NCBI GenBank assembly: GCA_029211145.1
Contig: JARGEQ010000104.1
Span: 24,776-88,775, forward strand
Reading direction: 5' to 3'
Source: Marinimicrococcus flavescens
GTDB taxonomy: Bacteria > Pseudomonadota > Alphaproteobacteria > Geminicoccales > Geminicoccaceae
Length of the DNA: 64,000 bases
Below the pieces are notes generated by a model, which did not search any database, had not been told where the DNA came from, and worked only from the letters and a program-made list of their open reading frames with translations. This document shows positions 17,530 through 27,815 of this stretch, in pieces (the stretch's first letter is position 1; each line of letters starts with the position of its first letter). A program made the position numbers and the translations under genes.

Positions 17530-18717
17530 ATGCTCATGAAAGCACGCCGTGGCGGGGCTGGCGCAGGGTGGCTGGCACTGTCCATGGGTCTGCTCCTGGG
17601 CCTCGCCGCTTGCGACAGCAACGAGGAGCAGGCGTCCTCCGCCCCACCCGCACCCCCTCCGGCGGTCGGCGTCGTCCAGGTCGCGAGCCGGGAGGTGACG
17701 CCCAGCGCCAGCTTCACCGGCCGCATCGAGGCGACCCACAAGGTCGAGCTGCGGGCGCGTGTCGAAGGCTTCCTCGAGAAGCGAGCCTTCGTCGAAGGCT
17801 CGGAGGTCGAGGCTGGCGAACTGCTGTTCGTGATCGAGAAAGCGCCCTATCTGGCGGCCCAGACGGAGGCCGAAGGCAGCGTCGTGGCTACCCGCGGCAC
17901 GCTGAAGCTGGCCGAGCTCGAGCGCGACCGGCAGACGACCCTGGTCAAGAAGCAGGCGGCAGCGCAGGCCAGGCTCGACGAGGCGACGGCAAGGCTCGCC
18001 GAGGCGCGCGGCACGCTGATGCGCAACGAGGCCTCGCTCGACAAGGCGAAGCTCGAGCTCTCCTATACCGACATCGTGGCACCGGTGGCCGGGAGGATCG
18101 GCCGGGCCGCGTTCACTGTCGGCAGCCTGGTGGGCCCGGCCAGCGGACCGCTTGCCACCATCGTCAGCCAGGACCCGGTCTACGTGACCTTCCCGGTCAC
18201 CGTCCGCGATCTTTTGAACCTGCGCAAAAAGACGACCGGGCACGAGCGCAAGCCGGGCGAGATACCCTTCAGGCTCGAGCTCGCGGACGGCTCGACCTAC
18301 GCCCCTGAGGGCCGGCTCGACTTTGCCGACGTCGAGGTCGAGCAGGGCACCGACACGGTCCTGATCCGCGGCAGGCTTCCCAATCCCGACCGTCTGCTGA
18401 TCGACGGCGCGCTGGTCAACGTGACGGTCGCCACCGCGGCTCCCGAGGCGGCCATGGTCGTTCCGCAGACCGCCGTCCAGCTCGACCAGGGCGGCACCTA
18501 CGTCCTGGCCGTCGACGGCCAGAACAAGGTCGAGATGCGCCGGGTGGTCCTGTCACAGCGGCTGGGCGGGCTCGCTGTGGTGAAGGAGGGCCTCGAGGCG
18601 GGCGACCGGGTCATCGTCCAGGGCCTGCAGAAGGTTCGCCCGGGCCTGGCCGTCGAGCCCACGGAGGTGCCGATGCCGCCCGGCACGGCACCTGCCGCCG
18701 GAGCGCCCCGCCCGTGA
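17530..18717 (+). CDS. RND efflux periplasmic adaptor lipoprotein (AcrA/MexA family)
   Basis: A 395-residue membrane-fusion protein. A lipoprotein signal peptide ends in the lipobox LAAC at about residues 25-28. Then come the barrel/lipoyl halves ([25 protein letters not shown] and [17 protein letters not shown]), a coiled-coil hairpin between them, and C-terminal strands ([45 protein letters not shown]). The ATG at 17530 has GGAGG (17518-17522) with a 7-nt spacer. The stop overlaps the start of the transporter gene (GTGA). No outer-membrane factor gene lies nearby. Confidence 0.92.
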   Translation: MLMKARRGGAGAGWLALSMGLLLGLAACDSNEEQASSAPPAPPPAVGVVQVASREVTPSASFTGRIEATHKVELRARVEGFLEKRAFVEGSEVEAGELLFVIEKAPYLAAQTEAEGSVVATRGTLKLAELERDRQTTLVKKQAAAQARLDEATARLAEARGTLMRNEASLDKAKLELSYTDIVAPVAGRIGRAAFTVGSLVGPASGPLATIVSQDPVYVTFPVTVRDLLNLRKKTTGHERKPGEIPFRLELADGSTYAPEGRLDFADVEVEQGTDTVLIRGRLPNPDRLLIDGALVNVTVATAAPEAAMVVPQTAVQLDQGGTYVLAVDGQNKVEMRRVVLSQRLGGLAVVKEGLEAGDRVIVQGLQKVRPGLAVEPTEVPMPPGTAPAAGAPRP

Positions 18718-21700
18718 TCTCGGGCATCTTCGTCGACCGTCCGCGCCTGGCGATCGTCATCTCGGTCGTCATCACGCTGGCCGGCCTGATCGCCCTCCTG
18801 GCGATGCCGGTGGCGCAGTTCCCGGACATCGTCCCGCCGCAGGTGCAGGTGACGACGGCCTATCCGGGCGCCAGCGCCGAGGTGGTCGAATCGACCGTGG
18901 CCCAGCCGATCGAATCGCAGGTCGTCGGCGTCGACAACATGATCTACATGAAGTCGACCGCCGGCAACGACGGCAGCTACACGCTGACGATCTCCTTTGC
19001 GGTCGGCACCGATCCCGACATCAACGCCGTCAACGTCAACAACCGCGTCCAGCTGGCGCTGCCCAAGCTGCCCGAGGAGGTCGCCCCGCAGGGCGTCTCG
19101 GTCAAGAAGAAGTCGGCGGCGATCCTCCAGGTGGTCTCCGTTCATTCGCCGGACGATAGCCGCGACACGCTGTTCCTCTCCAACTACGCCACCATCAACC
19201 TGCTCGACAGCGTCAAGCGCGTGCCCGGCGTCGGCGACGCGTTCCTGTTCGGCGCGCTCGACTATTCCATGCGGGTCTGGCTCGACAGCGACCGCCTGAC
19301 CGGGCTCGGCCTCACACCGGGCGACGTGATCGCGGCGCTGCGCGGCCAGAACATCCAGGCGGCGGTCGGCCGCATCGGCGCCCAGCCCATCGGCGCCGAC
19401 TCCGCCTTCCAGCTCAACATCCAGACCGAAGGACGCCTGAGCGAGACGGCCGAGTTCGAGAACGTGGTGATCCGCGCCAATCCCGACGGCTCGTTCGTCC
19501 GGGTGCGGGACATTGGCCGGGTCGAGCTGGGTGCCCGCACCTCCGACTCGTTCGGCCGCTTCAATGGCGGCCCCGGCGCCCTGATCGCGATCTTCCAGGC
19601 GCCCGGCGCCAACGCGCTCTCGACCGCCCAGGGCGTGCTCGAGGTCATGGAAACGGCCAAGCTGCGCTTTCCCGACGGCGTCGACTACACCGTCACCTAC
19701 GATTCGACCGCCTTCGTCAAGCAGAGCATGGAGGAGGTCGTCCACACGCTCGTCGAGGCGTTCGTCCTCGTGGTCATCGTGGTCTTCCTCTTCCTTGGCA
19801 ACCTGCGGGCCACGATGATCCCGCTGATCGCCGTGCCGGTCTCGCTGATCGGCACCTTCGCGGTGATGCTGGCGCTGGGCTTCTCGCTCAACATGGTCTC
19901 GATGCTGGCCCTGGTGCTGGCGATCGGCCTCGTCGTCGACGACGCGATCGTCGTGGTCGAGGCGGTCGAGGCGCAGCTCGAGAAGGATCCCGGCCTGAGC
20001 CCGGCCGAGGCCACCCGCCGCGCCATGGCGGAGATCACCGCGCCCATCGTGGCGACGACGCTGGTGCTCCTCTCGGTCTTCGTGCCGACCGCCTTCATCC
20101 CCGGCATCACCGGCCAGCTCTTCCAGCAGTTCGCGGTGGCCGTGGTGGTCTCGATGGTCATCTCGATGATCAATGCGCTGACCCTCTCGCCGGCCCTGTG
20201 CGCGCTGCTCCTGCGCCACCGCCACGGTCCCGCGCGCGGGCCGATGCGCCATGTCCTGGCAGCGATCGACAGGACCCGCGACGGCTACCGCGCCGTGGTG
20301 GCGCGGCTGGTGCGGGTCTCGGTGCTCATGCTGGTGCTGCTGGCGGGCGTCTTCGCCGCCGATGCCTGGCTCTTCAAGGCGACGCCCACCGGCTTTCTTC
20401 CTGGGGAGGACCAGGGCGCCTTCTTCGCCGAGATCCAGCTTCCCGAGGGAGCCTCGGTCAACCGCACGCTGCAGGTGGTCGAGCGTGTGGAGTCCTTCCT
20501 CGAGGATATTCCCGGCGTTGCCGACATCAGCACGGTGGTCGGCTACAGCACGATGGAAGGCATCGCCAAGTCGAACAGCGCCTACCTGATCGTGCTGCTC
20601 GATCCCTTCGAGGAGCGCACGGCGCCGGGCACCGACGTCCGGTCGATCATCCGCAAGACCCTGGCCCAGGGCCGCGCGATCCTCGATGCCAACGTCATCG
20701 CCTTCAACGTGCCGCCGATCATCGGGTTGGGCACCGGCGGGGGCTTCGAGTACCAGCTCCTCGATCTGCGCGGCGGCGATCCCGCGGACCTGGCGTCGGT
20801 CGGCCGCGGCATGATCCTCGCAGCCAACCGGGACGACAGCCTCTCCGCCGTCTTCACGACCTACTCGGCCAGCACGCCGCAGCTTCATCTCGACATCGAC
20901 CGCGACAAGGTGCAGACGCTGGGCATTGCCCTCTCGGACGTCTTCAACGCCCTGCAGGCCACGCTCGGCGGCTACTATGTGAACGATCTCAACCTCTTCG
21001 GCCGCACCTGGCAGCTCAACCTGCAGGGCGAGGCCGGCGATCGCGACGCCGTGCCGGACATCTACCGGATCCATGTCCGCAACAAGGCCGGCCAGATGGT
21101 GCCGGTCAGCGCCTTCGCGCAGGCCCGGCCGATGATCGGGCCGCAGTCGATCATCCGCTACAACAACAATCGCAGCATCACCATCAACGGCAGCCCCGCC
21201 CCGGGCGTCAGCTCGGGCGAGGCCCTGGCCGCCATGAAGAGCCTCTCGGCATCCACGCTCCCCGACGGCTACAGCTTTGAGTGGACCGGCACGGCGCTGC
21301 AGGAAAAGCTCGCGGCAGGCCAGACGACGGTGATCCTCGGCCTGTCGGTGGTGTTCGCCTATCTCTTCCTCGTGGCGCTCTACGAGAGCTGGACCATTCC
21401 GGTGGCCGTGCTGCTCTCGGTCGGCGTGGCACTGGGCGGCGGCCTCGCCGGGCTGTGGGTCACCGGCCTCGACAACAATGTCTATGCGCAGATCGGCATC
21501 GTCGTGCTGATCGCCCTTGCCGCCAAGAACGCCATCCTGATCGTCGAGTTCGCGATGGCGCGGCGTGCGGCGGGGCTGGGCATCGAGGAGGCCGCGGTGG
21601 AGGGTGCGGGCGAGCGGTTCCGCGCGGTCATGATGACCAGCCTCGCCTTCCTCGCCGGCCTGATCCCGCTGGTCGGCGCCGAGGGTGCCGCCATGCTCTC

Positions 21701-21881
21701 GCGCCGCGGCGTCGGCACCGCCGTCTTCGCCGGGATGATCGCCGCCTCCGCCATAGGCATCTTCTTCATCCCCTCGCTCTACGTCGTGGTGCAGAGGATG
21801 CGCGAGAGGCTCAAGCGACGCCGCACCGGTGCCGGAGCGGCGCTCTCGGCGCCAGCGTCGGCGCCCGGCGACCACCCCTAG
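18714..21881 (+). CDS. RND multidrug efflux transporter, HAE1 family (AcrB/MexB-like)
   Basis: A 1055-residue inner-membrane proton antiporter forming a tripartite pump with the adaptor gene just upstream. Twelve transmembrane segments and two large periplasmic loops are evident. It starts [19 protein letters not shown] and has [13 protein letters not shown], then [15 protein letters not shown], which holds the adjacent proton-relay aspartates, and [14 protein letters not shown] with the relay lysine. The start is a GTG inside the adaptor stop. A hairpin at 21883-21901 may end transcription. The substrates are unknown. Confidence 0.95.
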   Translation: MISGIFVDRPRLAIVISVVITLAGLIALLAMPVAQFPDIVPPQVQVTTAYPGASAEVVESTVAQPIESQVVGVDNMIYMKSTAGNDGSYTLTISFAVGTDPDINAVNVNNRVQLALPKLPEEVAPQGVSVKKKSAAILQVVSVHSPDDSRDTLFLSNYATINLLDSVKRVPGVGDAFLFGALDYSMRVWLDSDRLTGLGLTPGDVIAALRGQNIQAAVGRIGAQPIGADSAFQLNIQTEGRLSETAEFENVVIRANPDGSFVRVRDIGRVELGARTSDSFGRFNGGPGALIAIFQAPGANALSTAQGVLEVMETAKLRFPDGVDYTVTYDSTAFVKQSMEEVVHTLVEAFVLVVIVVFLFLGNLRATMIPLIAVPVSLIGTFAVMLALGFSLNMVSMLALVLAIGLVVDDAIVVVEAVEAQLEKDPGLSPAEATRRAMAEITAPIVATTLVLLSVFVPTAFIPGITGQLFQQFAVAVVVSMVISMINALTLSPALCALLLRHRHGPARGPMRHVLAAIDRTRDGYRAVVARLVRVSVLMLVLLAGVFAADAWLFKATPTGFLPGEDQGAFFAEIQLPEGASVNRTLQVVERVESFLEDIPGVADISTVVGYSTMEGIAKSNSAYLIVLLDPFEERTAPGTDVRSIIRKTLAQGRAILDANVIAFNVPPIIGLGTGGGFEYQLLDLRGGDPADLASVGRGMILAANRDDSLSAVFTTYSASTPQLHLDIDRDKVQTLGIALSDVFNALQATLGGYYVNDLNLFGRTWQLNLQGEAGDRDAVPDIYRIHVRNKAGQMVPVSAFAQARPMIGPQSIIRYNNNRSITINGSPAPGVSSGEALAAMKSLSASTLPDGYSFEWTGTALQEKLAAGQTTVILGLSVVFAYLFLVALYESWTIPVAVLLSVGVALGGGLAGLWVTGLDNNVYAQIGIVVLIALAAKNAILIVEFAMARRAAGLGIEEAAVEGAGERFRAVMMTSLAFLAGLIPLVGAEGAAMLSRRGVGTAVFAGMIAASAIGIFFIPSLYVVVQRMRERLKRRRTGAGAALSAPASAPGDHP

Positions 21882-21882
21882 C

Positions 21883-21901
21883 TCCGGCAGGCCCGGCCGG
21901 A
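21883..21901 (+). terminator. Hairpin after the RND transporter gene
   Basis: TCCGGC (21883-21888) pairs with GCCGGA (21896-21901) around a 7-nt loop, directly after the stop codon. There is no U-tract, so the assignment is tentative. Confidence 0.35.
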
Positions 21902-22049
21902 CCGCCGGTCTGCGGGGCAGCATCGGCCAAAGCGCCGGCACCAGCACGATCAGCCGGACGACGAGGCGGCTCAGCCCATGAACGCGCAGGCTGCCCGCAG
22001 CGCCGCGCGCGGGACCGGTGTCCCTTCTGCCGCCGTCTGTGGAGCCGTC

Positions 22050-22079
22050 TTGGCAATTTTTCCTGCTCTATGGTAATAT
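22050..22079 (+). promoter_or_regulatory. Sigma-70-like promoter of the small LNRAQRRRLEA protein
   Basis: TTGGCA (22050-22055) and TAATAT (22074-22079) are spaced by 18 nt in an AT-rich patch that stands out from the surrounding GC-rich DNA. The transcript would begin near 22086, about 28 nt before the ATG at 22114. Matches to consensus are 5/6 and 5/6. Confidence 0.6.
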
Positions 22080-22113
22080 GGCGACATATGATCCTCATGA
22101 AGCGAGGTCCGCC

Positions 22114-22779
22114 ATGGCCACGTCTCCCTCCGCTGCCCGGTCCGACGCCTCCCGCCGCAACGGTGCGCTCTCGCACGGCCCCGTGACGCCGGAGGGCAAG
22201 GAGGCCAGCTCGCGCAACGCCGTGCGGCACGGGCTATGCGCGGCGGACACGCGGCCGGAGCCGGAGGAGAAGGCTCTTTTCGAGGCGCTGCATGCCGCCC
22301 TGGTGGCACAGCACGGGCCGGCCGACGAAGCGCAGGAGCACTGGGTCCGGCAGATGGCGCTGGTGATGCTCCGCGAGCGGCGGCTCAACGTGATCGAGGA
22401 CCGGGTGACGGCAGCGCTGCTGGACGCCCCGGAGAAGGGACCGCCGGCCGGCCTGCCGTCGCTGCCGACGATCCTGCGCTATCGCGCCCGCCTCGAGCGG
22501 GACTGGCGCCACGCCTCCGGCCAGCTCGCCGCAGCCCGGACCCGGCACAAGCAGCAGGCCCGCCCGGGCCCCGCCGGCGCGCAGGCGCTTTCCGGGCTCG
22601 CAGCGGCCTTCGCGAGCGACCCGCGCGCCATGCAAGCCGCAATGCCGGCCTCAAGCGACGAGGCCGCCAACCCTCTGGCTGGTGGCACGAACGAACCCGG
22701 GCAGCACGCCCGGGGCGCCTTGAACCGCGCCCAGCGCCGGCGGCTTGAGGCCTGCCAGCGGCACGACAAGGCGGCGTGA
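22114..22779 (+). CDS. Unknown protein with NGALSHGPVTPEGK, RNAVRHGL and LNRAQRRRLEA motifs
   Basis: A 221-residue protein of unknown function. Residues 8-45 carry RRNGALSHGPVTPEGKEASSRNAVRHGLCA, a motif pair seen in a widespread, often multicopy bacterial family without known role. The middle is helical and rich in Arg/Ala (WVRQMALVMLRERRLNVIEDR). The C-terminus ends LNRAQRRRLEACQR. The same ending occurs in the partial gene at the right edge of the window. The ATG at 22114 has GAGG (22104-22107) 6 nt upstream and a good promoter. It sits alone between two efflux-pump operons, convergent with the second. Confidence 0.7.
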   Translation: MATSPSAARSDASRRNGALSHGPVTPEGKEASSRNAVRHGLCAADTRPEPEEKALFEALHAALVAQHGPADEAQEHWVRQMALVMLRERRLNVIEDRVTAALLDAPEKGPPAGLPSLPTILRYRARLERDWRHASGQLAAARTRHKQQARPGPAGAQALSGLAAAFASDPRAMQAAMPASSDEAANPLAGGTNEPGQHARGALNRAQRRRLEACQRHDKAA

Positions 22780-22790
22780 GCGGCGGCAAG

Positions 22791-22807
22791 GCCGCAAGGA
22801 TTGCGGC
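22791..22807. terminator. Hairpin between convergent genes
   Basis: GCCGCA (22791-22796) pairs with TGCGGC (22802-22807) around a 5-nt loop, 11 bp after the stop of the small unknown gene. No U-tract follows. Confidence 0.35.
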
Positions 22808-22893
22808 GGGACGTGCGGGCGGGCCGGAAGGACGGCGTCGCGCGACATGGCTCGTGAGACAGCCGCCGGATCGTGGCAGCGCCCGCGTCCCGC

Positions 22894-25800
22894 TCAGGCG
22901 CCGGCCGCCCGGGCCCCTCCGGCCCGACGCCGCCGCAGCCGCGCCCCGACCCTCTCGCCCAGCATCAAGAGGGCCGGCGTGAGCAGGAGGGTGAGTAGCG
23001 TGGCGAAGGCGAGACCGCCGGCGATGGCGCTGGAGAGCTCGGTCCACCACTGGGTGGAGGGAGCGCCGAAGGCGATGCTGCGGCCGATCAGGTCGATGTT
23101 CATCCCCAGCACCATGGGCATGAGGCCCAGGATGGTGGTGATCGAGGTGAGCAGCACCGGGCGCAGGCGCTGCGCGCCGGTGCGCAGCACCGCCTCCAGC
23201 GGCTCCATGCCCCGGCGGCGCAGGTCGTTGAAGGTGTCGATGAGCACGATATTGTTGTTAACGACGATGCCCGCCAGGGCGATCACGCCGATCCCGCCCA
23301 TGACCACGCCGAACGGCCGGCCGGTGACCAGCAGGCCGAGCAGCACCCCGGCGGTCGAGAAGACGATCGCCGAGAGCACCAGCAGGGCCTGGTAGATGCT
23401 GTTGAACTGCGTCACCAGGATGATGAGCATCAAGAAGACCGCGGTGAGGAAGGCGCCGGCGAGGAAGCTCGCCGCCTCCTGCTGGTCCTCGGTCTCGCCG
23501 GCGAAGGAGAAGCGGACCGACTGCGGCAGGTCCGCCTCCCCGAGCGCGGCGCGCAGCCTCTCCGTTTGCTCGCTCACCAGGAGCCCGTCGGCGACGTCGG
23601 CCTCCACGGTCATGGCGCGGCGCGCGTCGATACGCTCGATGGTGCCGGTGCGCGGCGCCGGCCGGAACTCCACGAAGTTGCCGACCGGCACGAGCCCGCG
23701 CGCGGTGGGCACCCGGAGCTGCTCGAGCTGTGCCAGGGTGCGGTAGCCGGGCGGGAAGCGCACGCGGATGTCCACCTCCTCGTCGGCGTCGTCGGGGCGG
23801 TACTCCGCCACCGGGATGCCCACCGTCAGGAGCTGCACCGCCTGGCCCAGCAGGGTGACGTCGGCGCCGTAGCGCGCGGCCTTGCTGCGGTCCACTATCA
23901 GCTCCCACTCGACACCCGGAAGCGGCCGGTTGTCCTCGACGTCGATGAAGCCGCCGATCCGCTCCATGAGCGAGCGGGCCGCAGCCACCGCATCCTCCAG
24001 CAGCGCCGGATCGCGCGAGGTGAGGCGGAGCTGTACCGGCTTGCCGCTGGCCGGCCCCTGCTGCTGCTCGCGCACCTGCAGACGGATGCCGGGAATGTCG
24101 GCGGTACGGGTGCGGATCTCCTCGATGATGCGCGCTGCCGGCCGCCGCTGCGACCAGTCGACCAGCTCGAGCTGGATCACCCCGATCACGTCCTCGGCGA
24201 GGTTGCGGCCCTGCCCCTGCCCGATGGTCCGGGCATAGACGCTCTCGATCTCCGCCATGCCCAGGAGCCGCTCCTCGACCTTGCGCACCAGCGCGTCCTT
24301 CTCCCAAACCGAGAGATTGTCGCGAGCCTGGACCTGGACTTGCGCGAAATCCGGCTCGATGGCGGGGAAGAACTCGACGCCGCGGCCCAGCCCGGCATAG
24401 GCGGCATAGGCGCCGGCCAGCATGGCGAGGGCGGCGCCCAGGGTCAGCAGCGGGCGGCGCACGAGGTGCTCGAGCACGGCCAGATACCGGCCGGTAAAGC
24501 CCCTGATCGCGCGCAGATCGCCGGTCTCGGCGGCCTGCAGCACGGCCAGCTGGTGCTCCGCCCGGGCATCGGCCCTGCCCAGCAGCCCGCCCAGCACCGG
24601 CACGAAGACCAGCGCCATGAAGAGCGAGGCGGTGAGCGTGACGAGCACCGTGATCGGCAGGTACTTCATGAACTCGCCCACCACGCCGCCCCAGAACAGC
24701 AGCGGCAGGAAGACGGCGAGCGTGGTGGCGGTGGAGCTGACGATGGGCCAGGCCATGCGACCCGCCGCCTCGGCATAGGCCTCGCGCGGCTGACGCCCCT
24801 CGGCGAGGCGCCGGTCGGCGAGCTCCGTGGTCACGATGGCGCCGTCCACCAGCATGCCCACCACGAGGATCAGGCTGAACAGCACCACGGTATTGAGCGT
24901 GTAGCCGAGCGCCGCGATGGCGATGATCCCCGCCAGGAACGAGCCCGGGATGGCAAGCCCCACGAGGAGCGCGATGCGCGCGCCCAGCGTCGCCACGATC
25001 ACGATCATCACGAGGATGATCGCCGCCAGGACGTTGTTCTCCAGGTCGCTCAGCATGGTGCGGACCTGGCGGGACTCGTCCTGGAGATAGTCCACGGCCA
25101 CGCTGGCCGGCCAGTCCTCGCGCGCCTCCTCGATGACCGCCCTGGCGGCCTCCACCGTCTCGATGATGTTGGCGCCGAGCCGCTTCTTGATCTCCAGCGC
25201 CAGCGCCGGCTGCCCGTCGATCCGCGCGAAACCGTCCGGATCGCGGAACGTGCGGCGCACCACCGCGACGTCGCGGAAGCTCACCACCGTCTCGCCGTCG
25301 ACCTTGACCGGCAGCTCCAGCACATCGTCCAGGTCCTCGATGATGCCGGGCACCTTGAGGAGGATCCGCCCTGCCCCGGTATCGAGCGCGCCCGCCGCCA
25401 CGAGGCGGTTGTTGCGCCGGATCTGCGAGATCAGGGTCTCGAAGGAGATGTTGTAGGTCTCGAGCACGCTGGGCTCGACCAGCACCTCGAGCACCTCCTC
25501 GCGCTCGCCGCCGATATCGACCTCGAGCACCCCCGGCAGCGCCTCGATCGCATCCTGGAGCCGCTTGGCGAGCTCCACCAGCGTGCGCTCCGGCACCGGC
25601 CCCGAGAGCATCGCGGTCAGCACCGGGAAAAGGGCGACATTGACCTCCTGCACGACAGGCTCGTCGGCCTCGGCGGGCAGCTCGGGCTTGGCGCGGTCCA
25701 CCGCCTCGCGGACGTCGTCGAGCGCCGTCTCGGAATCGAAGCCGGCGGAGAATTCCAGCATCACCGAGGCATGGCCCTGGGCCGCCGTGGCGGTCATCTC

Positions 25801-26037
25801 GTCGAGCCCCTCGATCGACTGCAGCTCGGTCTCGAGCGGCCGGATCAGCAGCCGCTCGGCATCGCCGGGCGAGATTCCCTCGAGGGTCACCGACACGTAG
25901 ACCACGGGGATCGGCACGTCCGGCGCCGATTCCTTGGGTATCGTCAGGTAGGCGGTGCTGCCCATCGCGAAGATGAGCAGGAGCGCCAGGAGGACCGTGC
26001 GGCTGCGCTCGAAGGCGGCGGTGATGAGCGGGCGCAT
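22894..26037 (-). CDS. RND efflux transporter permease, second system
   Basis: A 1047-residue RND permease, distinct from the HAE1 protein at 18714. It begins MRPLITAAFERSRTVLLALLLIF and has PKESAPDVPIPVVYVSV in the first periplasmic stretch. Its helix-4 motif is LILVVGMLVDGAIVTTELADR, with one aspartate where AcrB has two, which is usual for this branch. The second half has GIVVNNNIVLIDTFNDLRRRG instead of the AcrB lysine motif. The ATG at 26037 lies 4 bp after the adaptor stop; an in-frame ATG at 26058 would overlap it. Transcribed with the GbsR-like regulator and the adaptor. The branch includes drug, lipid and metal exporters; the substrate is unknown. Confidence 0.93.
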   Translation of the reverse strand: MRPLITAAFERSRTVLLALLLIFAMGSTAYLTIPKESAPDVPIPVVYVSVTLEGISPGDAERLLIRPLETELQSIEGLDEMTATAAQGHASVMLEFSAGFDSETALDDVREAVDRAKPELPAEADEPVVQEVNVALFPVLTAMLSGPVPERTLVELAKRLQDAIEALPGVLEVDIGGEREEVLEVLVEPSVLETYNISFETLISQIRRNNRLVAAGALDTGAGRILLKVPGIIEDLDDVLELPVKVDGETVVSFRDVAVVRRTFRDPDGFARIDGQPALALEIKKRLGANIIETVEAARAVIEEAREDWPASVAVDYLQDESRQVRTMLSDLENNVLAAIILVMIVIVATLGARIALLVGLAIPGSFLAGIIAIAALGYTLNTVVLFSLILVVGMLVDGAIVTTELADRRLAEGRQPREAYAEAAGRMAWPIVSSTATTLAVFLPLLFWGGVVGEFMKYLPITVLVTLTASLFMALVFVPVLGGLLGRADARAEHQLAVLQAAETGDLRAIRGFTGRYLAVLEHLVRRPLLTLGAALAMLAGAYAAYAGLGRGVEFFPAIEPDFAQVQVQARDNLSVWEKDALVRKVEERLLGMAEIESVYARTIGQGQGRNLAEDVIGVIQLELVDWSQRRPAARIIEEIRTRTADIPGIRLQVREQQQGPASGKPVQLRLTSRDPALLEDAVAAARSLMERIGGFIDVEDNRPLPGVEWELIVDRSKAARYGADVTLLGQAVQLLTVGIPVAEYRPDDADEEVDIRVRFPPGYRTLAQLEQLRVPTARGLVPVGNFVEFRPAPRTGTIERIDARRAMTVEADVADGLLVSEQTERLRAALGEADLPQSVRFSFAGETEDQQEAASFLAGAFLTAVFLMLIILVTQFNSIYQALLVLSAIVFSTAGVLLGLLVTGRPFGVVMGGIGVIALAGIVVNNNIVLIDTFNDLRRRGMEPLEAVLRTGAQRLRPVLLTSITTILGLMPMVLGMNIDLIGRSIAFGAPSTQWWTELSSAIAGGLAFATLLTLLLTPALLMLGERVGARLRRRRAGGARAAGA

Positions 26038-26041
26038 CAGC

Positions 26042-27280
26042 TCATCGTCCCGCGGCATCCGCCGGCAGTGCCGCAGGGGGCCCGGCAAGCACGCCGGAGG
26101 CCGCTGCCGCCTCCGCGGTCTCCACCACACGCACCCGGTCGCCGTCGCGCACGAACCCCTGGCCCGTGGTGATGAGCCGGATCTTCTCGGGAAGGCCTGC
26201 CACCCACACGCCGTCGGTCTCGGCCCGCACCAGCTCCACCGGGCGAAAGCGCACCGCGCCCTCGCCGTCCACGGTCTTGACCCCCAGCTCGCCGTCCGTG
26301 CTCAGCGCCAGGATGGCCGGCGAGAGGAAATGGGCCATCACCTCGCGGGCGGGAATCCGCGCCTCGGCGCTGATGCCGGAGGGCACCTCGCCGCCCGGAT
26401 TGGGCACCTCCACCTCGACCAGGAACGTATGGGTGGCGCGGTCGGCATTGGCCGAGACGTAGCGCACCGTGCCCTTGGCCTGCTGCCCGGTGACGAAGGC
26501 GATCTCCACCTCCATCCCCTCGCGCACATGGGCGATGTTCTGCTGGGCCACCTGCACCTCGACCACGAGCGGGTCGTTCTCCACCAGCCGGCCCAGCTCG
26601 TCGCTCTGGCGCACATACTCGCCACGCTCGACGTCGAGCCGGTTGAGGATCCCGGCGAACGGCGCCTCGATGGTGGCGTTCGCGATCTCCTCCTCGACCT
26701 CGTCGACCTCCGCACGGGCCGCCTGGAGCTGCGCGAAGGTCTCGCGCTCGCGGGCCGCCGCGGCATAGCCCTTGCCGGCCAGCCGCCGCGCCGCCTCGTA
26801 GTCGCCTTCGTAACGCGCCACCTCGGCCTGCGCGCGCCGGAGCCGCGCCGGCCGGTCGCCCGGGTCGAGCCGCACCAGGAGATCGCCCGGGCCGACACGG
26901 GCGCCCTTGGCCACCGGAAGCTCCGCCACCCGCCCGGCGATCCCGGCGCGAAGCGGCACATCGCGTCGCGGTGCCACCTCGGCCTGGTTGACGAGATAGC
27001 GGGTGATCATTGCTGCCTGCGAGGCCCGGCTCGCGACCGTCACCGGCCGGGACGAGGGGGAGGCAGCGTCCTGCGGCGGCGCGCCGGCATCGCCGGCACC
27101 CCACATGCCGCTTGCCATCCAGACGACCAGGCCCGCCACCAGGGCTGCAGCGATCCAAAGCGACCGGCCGGTGCCGCCCGCCGTGCCTGCCGGTGCCGCC
27201 GGCCCGGCCAGCGTCCGGGGCGCCGGAGCGGCAGTCTGCTCGTCGGCTCGCGCCGGCCTGTCGCGAATCTCGTCAAGCAT
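26042..27280 (-). CDS. RND efflux periplasmic adaptor, second system
   Basis: A 412-residue membrane-fusion protein anchored by one N-terminal helix (residues about 41-60, SLWIAAALVAGLVVWMA). Typical elements follow: VAPRRDVPLRAGIAGRVAELPVAKGARVGPGDLLVRLD (lipoyl half), a coiled-coil hairpin around residues 150-200 (RAEVDEVEEEIANATIEAPFAG), and the barrel domain. No lipobox is present, unlike the other adaptor in this window. It lies 29 nt after the regulator gene and 4 nt before its permease. Confidence 0.92.
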   Translation of the reverse strand: MLDEIRDRPARADEQTAAPAPRTLAGPAAPAGTAGGTGRSLWIAAALVAGLVVWMASGMWGAGDAGAPPQDAASPSSRPVTVASRASQAAMITRYLVNQAEVAPRRDVPLRAGIAGRVAELPVAKGARVGPGDLLVRLDPGDRPARLRRAQAEVARYEGDYEAARRLAGKGYAAAARERETFAQLQAARAEVDEVEEEIANATIEAPFAGILNRLDVERGEYVRQSDELGRLVENDPLVVEVQVAQQNIAHVREGMEVEIAFVTGQQAKGTVRYVSANADRATHTFLVEVEVPNPGGEVPSGISAEARIPAREVMAHFLSPAILALSTDGELGVKTVDGEGAVRFRPVELVRAETDGVWVAGLPEKIRLITTGQGFVRDGDRVRVVETAEAAAASGVLAGPPAALPADAAGR

Positions 27281-27309
27281 GGCTACATCCGGTTGGCGGG
27301 CGAGGAGGG

Positions 27310-27771
27310 TCAGCGCCTGCGCGAGAACTGCTCGATAAGACGGGCGAGGCTGGAGCCGAACTCAGCGTAGAACTCGTCCAGCTCGGCCAGCCGCTGATGG
27401 GCGCCATGACGATCGGGCGGCAGGCTCCGCCCCGCCCGCTGCACCACGTCGCGCGCCTTGGCCATGCGCTGCGTCAGCCCGCTCAGCAGCCTGACATAGG
27501 GGGCGGCAGCCAGCCGGAAGAAGTCCTGCCGCTCGCCGGGCACGGCCACCCGCTCGAGCACGCCCATCTGCTCGAGCAGCCGCGTGTTGGTGCTGACGCT
27601 GCCGCGGCTGATGCGGAGCCGCTCGGCGATCGCGGCGAAGGCCATGGGCCCGCCCTCGATCACCAAAAGGCCCATCACCCGCCCGGCAATACGCGGCAGC
27701 CCCTCGGCCTGGAACACCATGCCGAGCTGCTCGATGAACTGATCCGTGCCGTCGTGGTTCCTGCCGCTCAT
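27310..27771 (-). CDS. GbsR/MarR-type regulator of the second efflux operon
   Basis: A 153-residue winged-helix regulator. FIEQLGMVFQAEGLPRIAGRVMGLLVI is characteristic of the GbsR branch of MarR-like proteins, followed by the helix-turn-helix FAAIAERLRISRGSVSTNTRLLEQMGVLERV and a wing ending ERQDFFRL. The C-terminal 60 residues are helical and likely form the dimer. It precedes the adaptor by 29 nt, so it probably represses its own operon. The ATG at 27771 lacks a clear Shine-Dalgarno; a TTG one codon earlier is possible. A palindrome lies 16 bp upstream. Confidence 0.85.
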   Translation of the reverse strand: MSGRNHDGTDQFIEQLGMVFQAEGLPRIAGRVMGLLVIEGGPMAFAAIAERLRISRGSVSTNTRLLEQMGVLERVAVPGERQDFFRLAAAPYVRLLSGLTQRMAKARDVVQRAGRSLPPDRHGAHQRLAELDEFYAEFGSSLARLIEQFSRRR

Positions 27772-27786
27772 CAAAGCGACATGAGG

Positions 27787-27815
27787 CGTTCAGTTCATTC
27801 GGTCAAGACTGAACG
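27787..27815. promoter_or_regulatory. Operator-like inverted repeat upstream of the GbsR-type gene
   Basis: CGTTCAGT (27787-27794) and ACTGAACG (27808-27815) are perfect inverted arms around a 13-bp spacer. On the minus strand a -35-like TTGACC lies within the spacer. The site starts 16 bp before the regulator ATG and overlaps the 3' end of the preceding 110-codon gene, consistent with an autoregulatory operator. Confidence 0.55.

Noticed and set aside
18498..21947. A 1149-codon open frame on the minus strand opposite the RND transporter
   Set aside because: Its translation is a low-complexity mix of D, R, H, E and G, as expected antisense to a high-GC gene; no motif, and the plus strand clearly encodes an RND protein.
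23566..26172. An 868-codon plus-strand frame opposite the second RND permease
   Set aside because: Same antisense composition and no ribosome site; the minus strand carries the recognisable gene.
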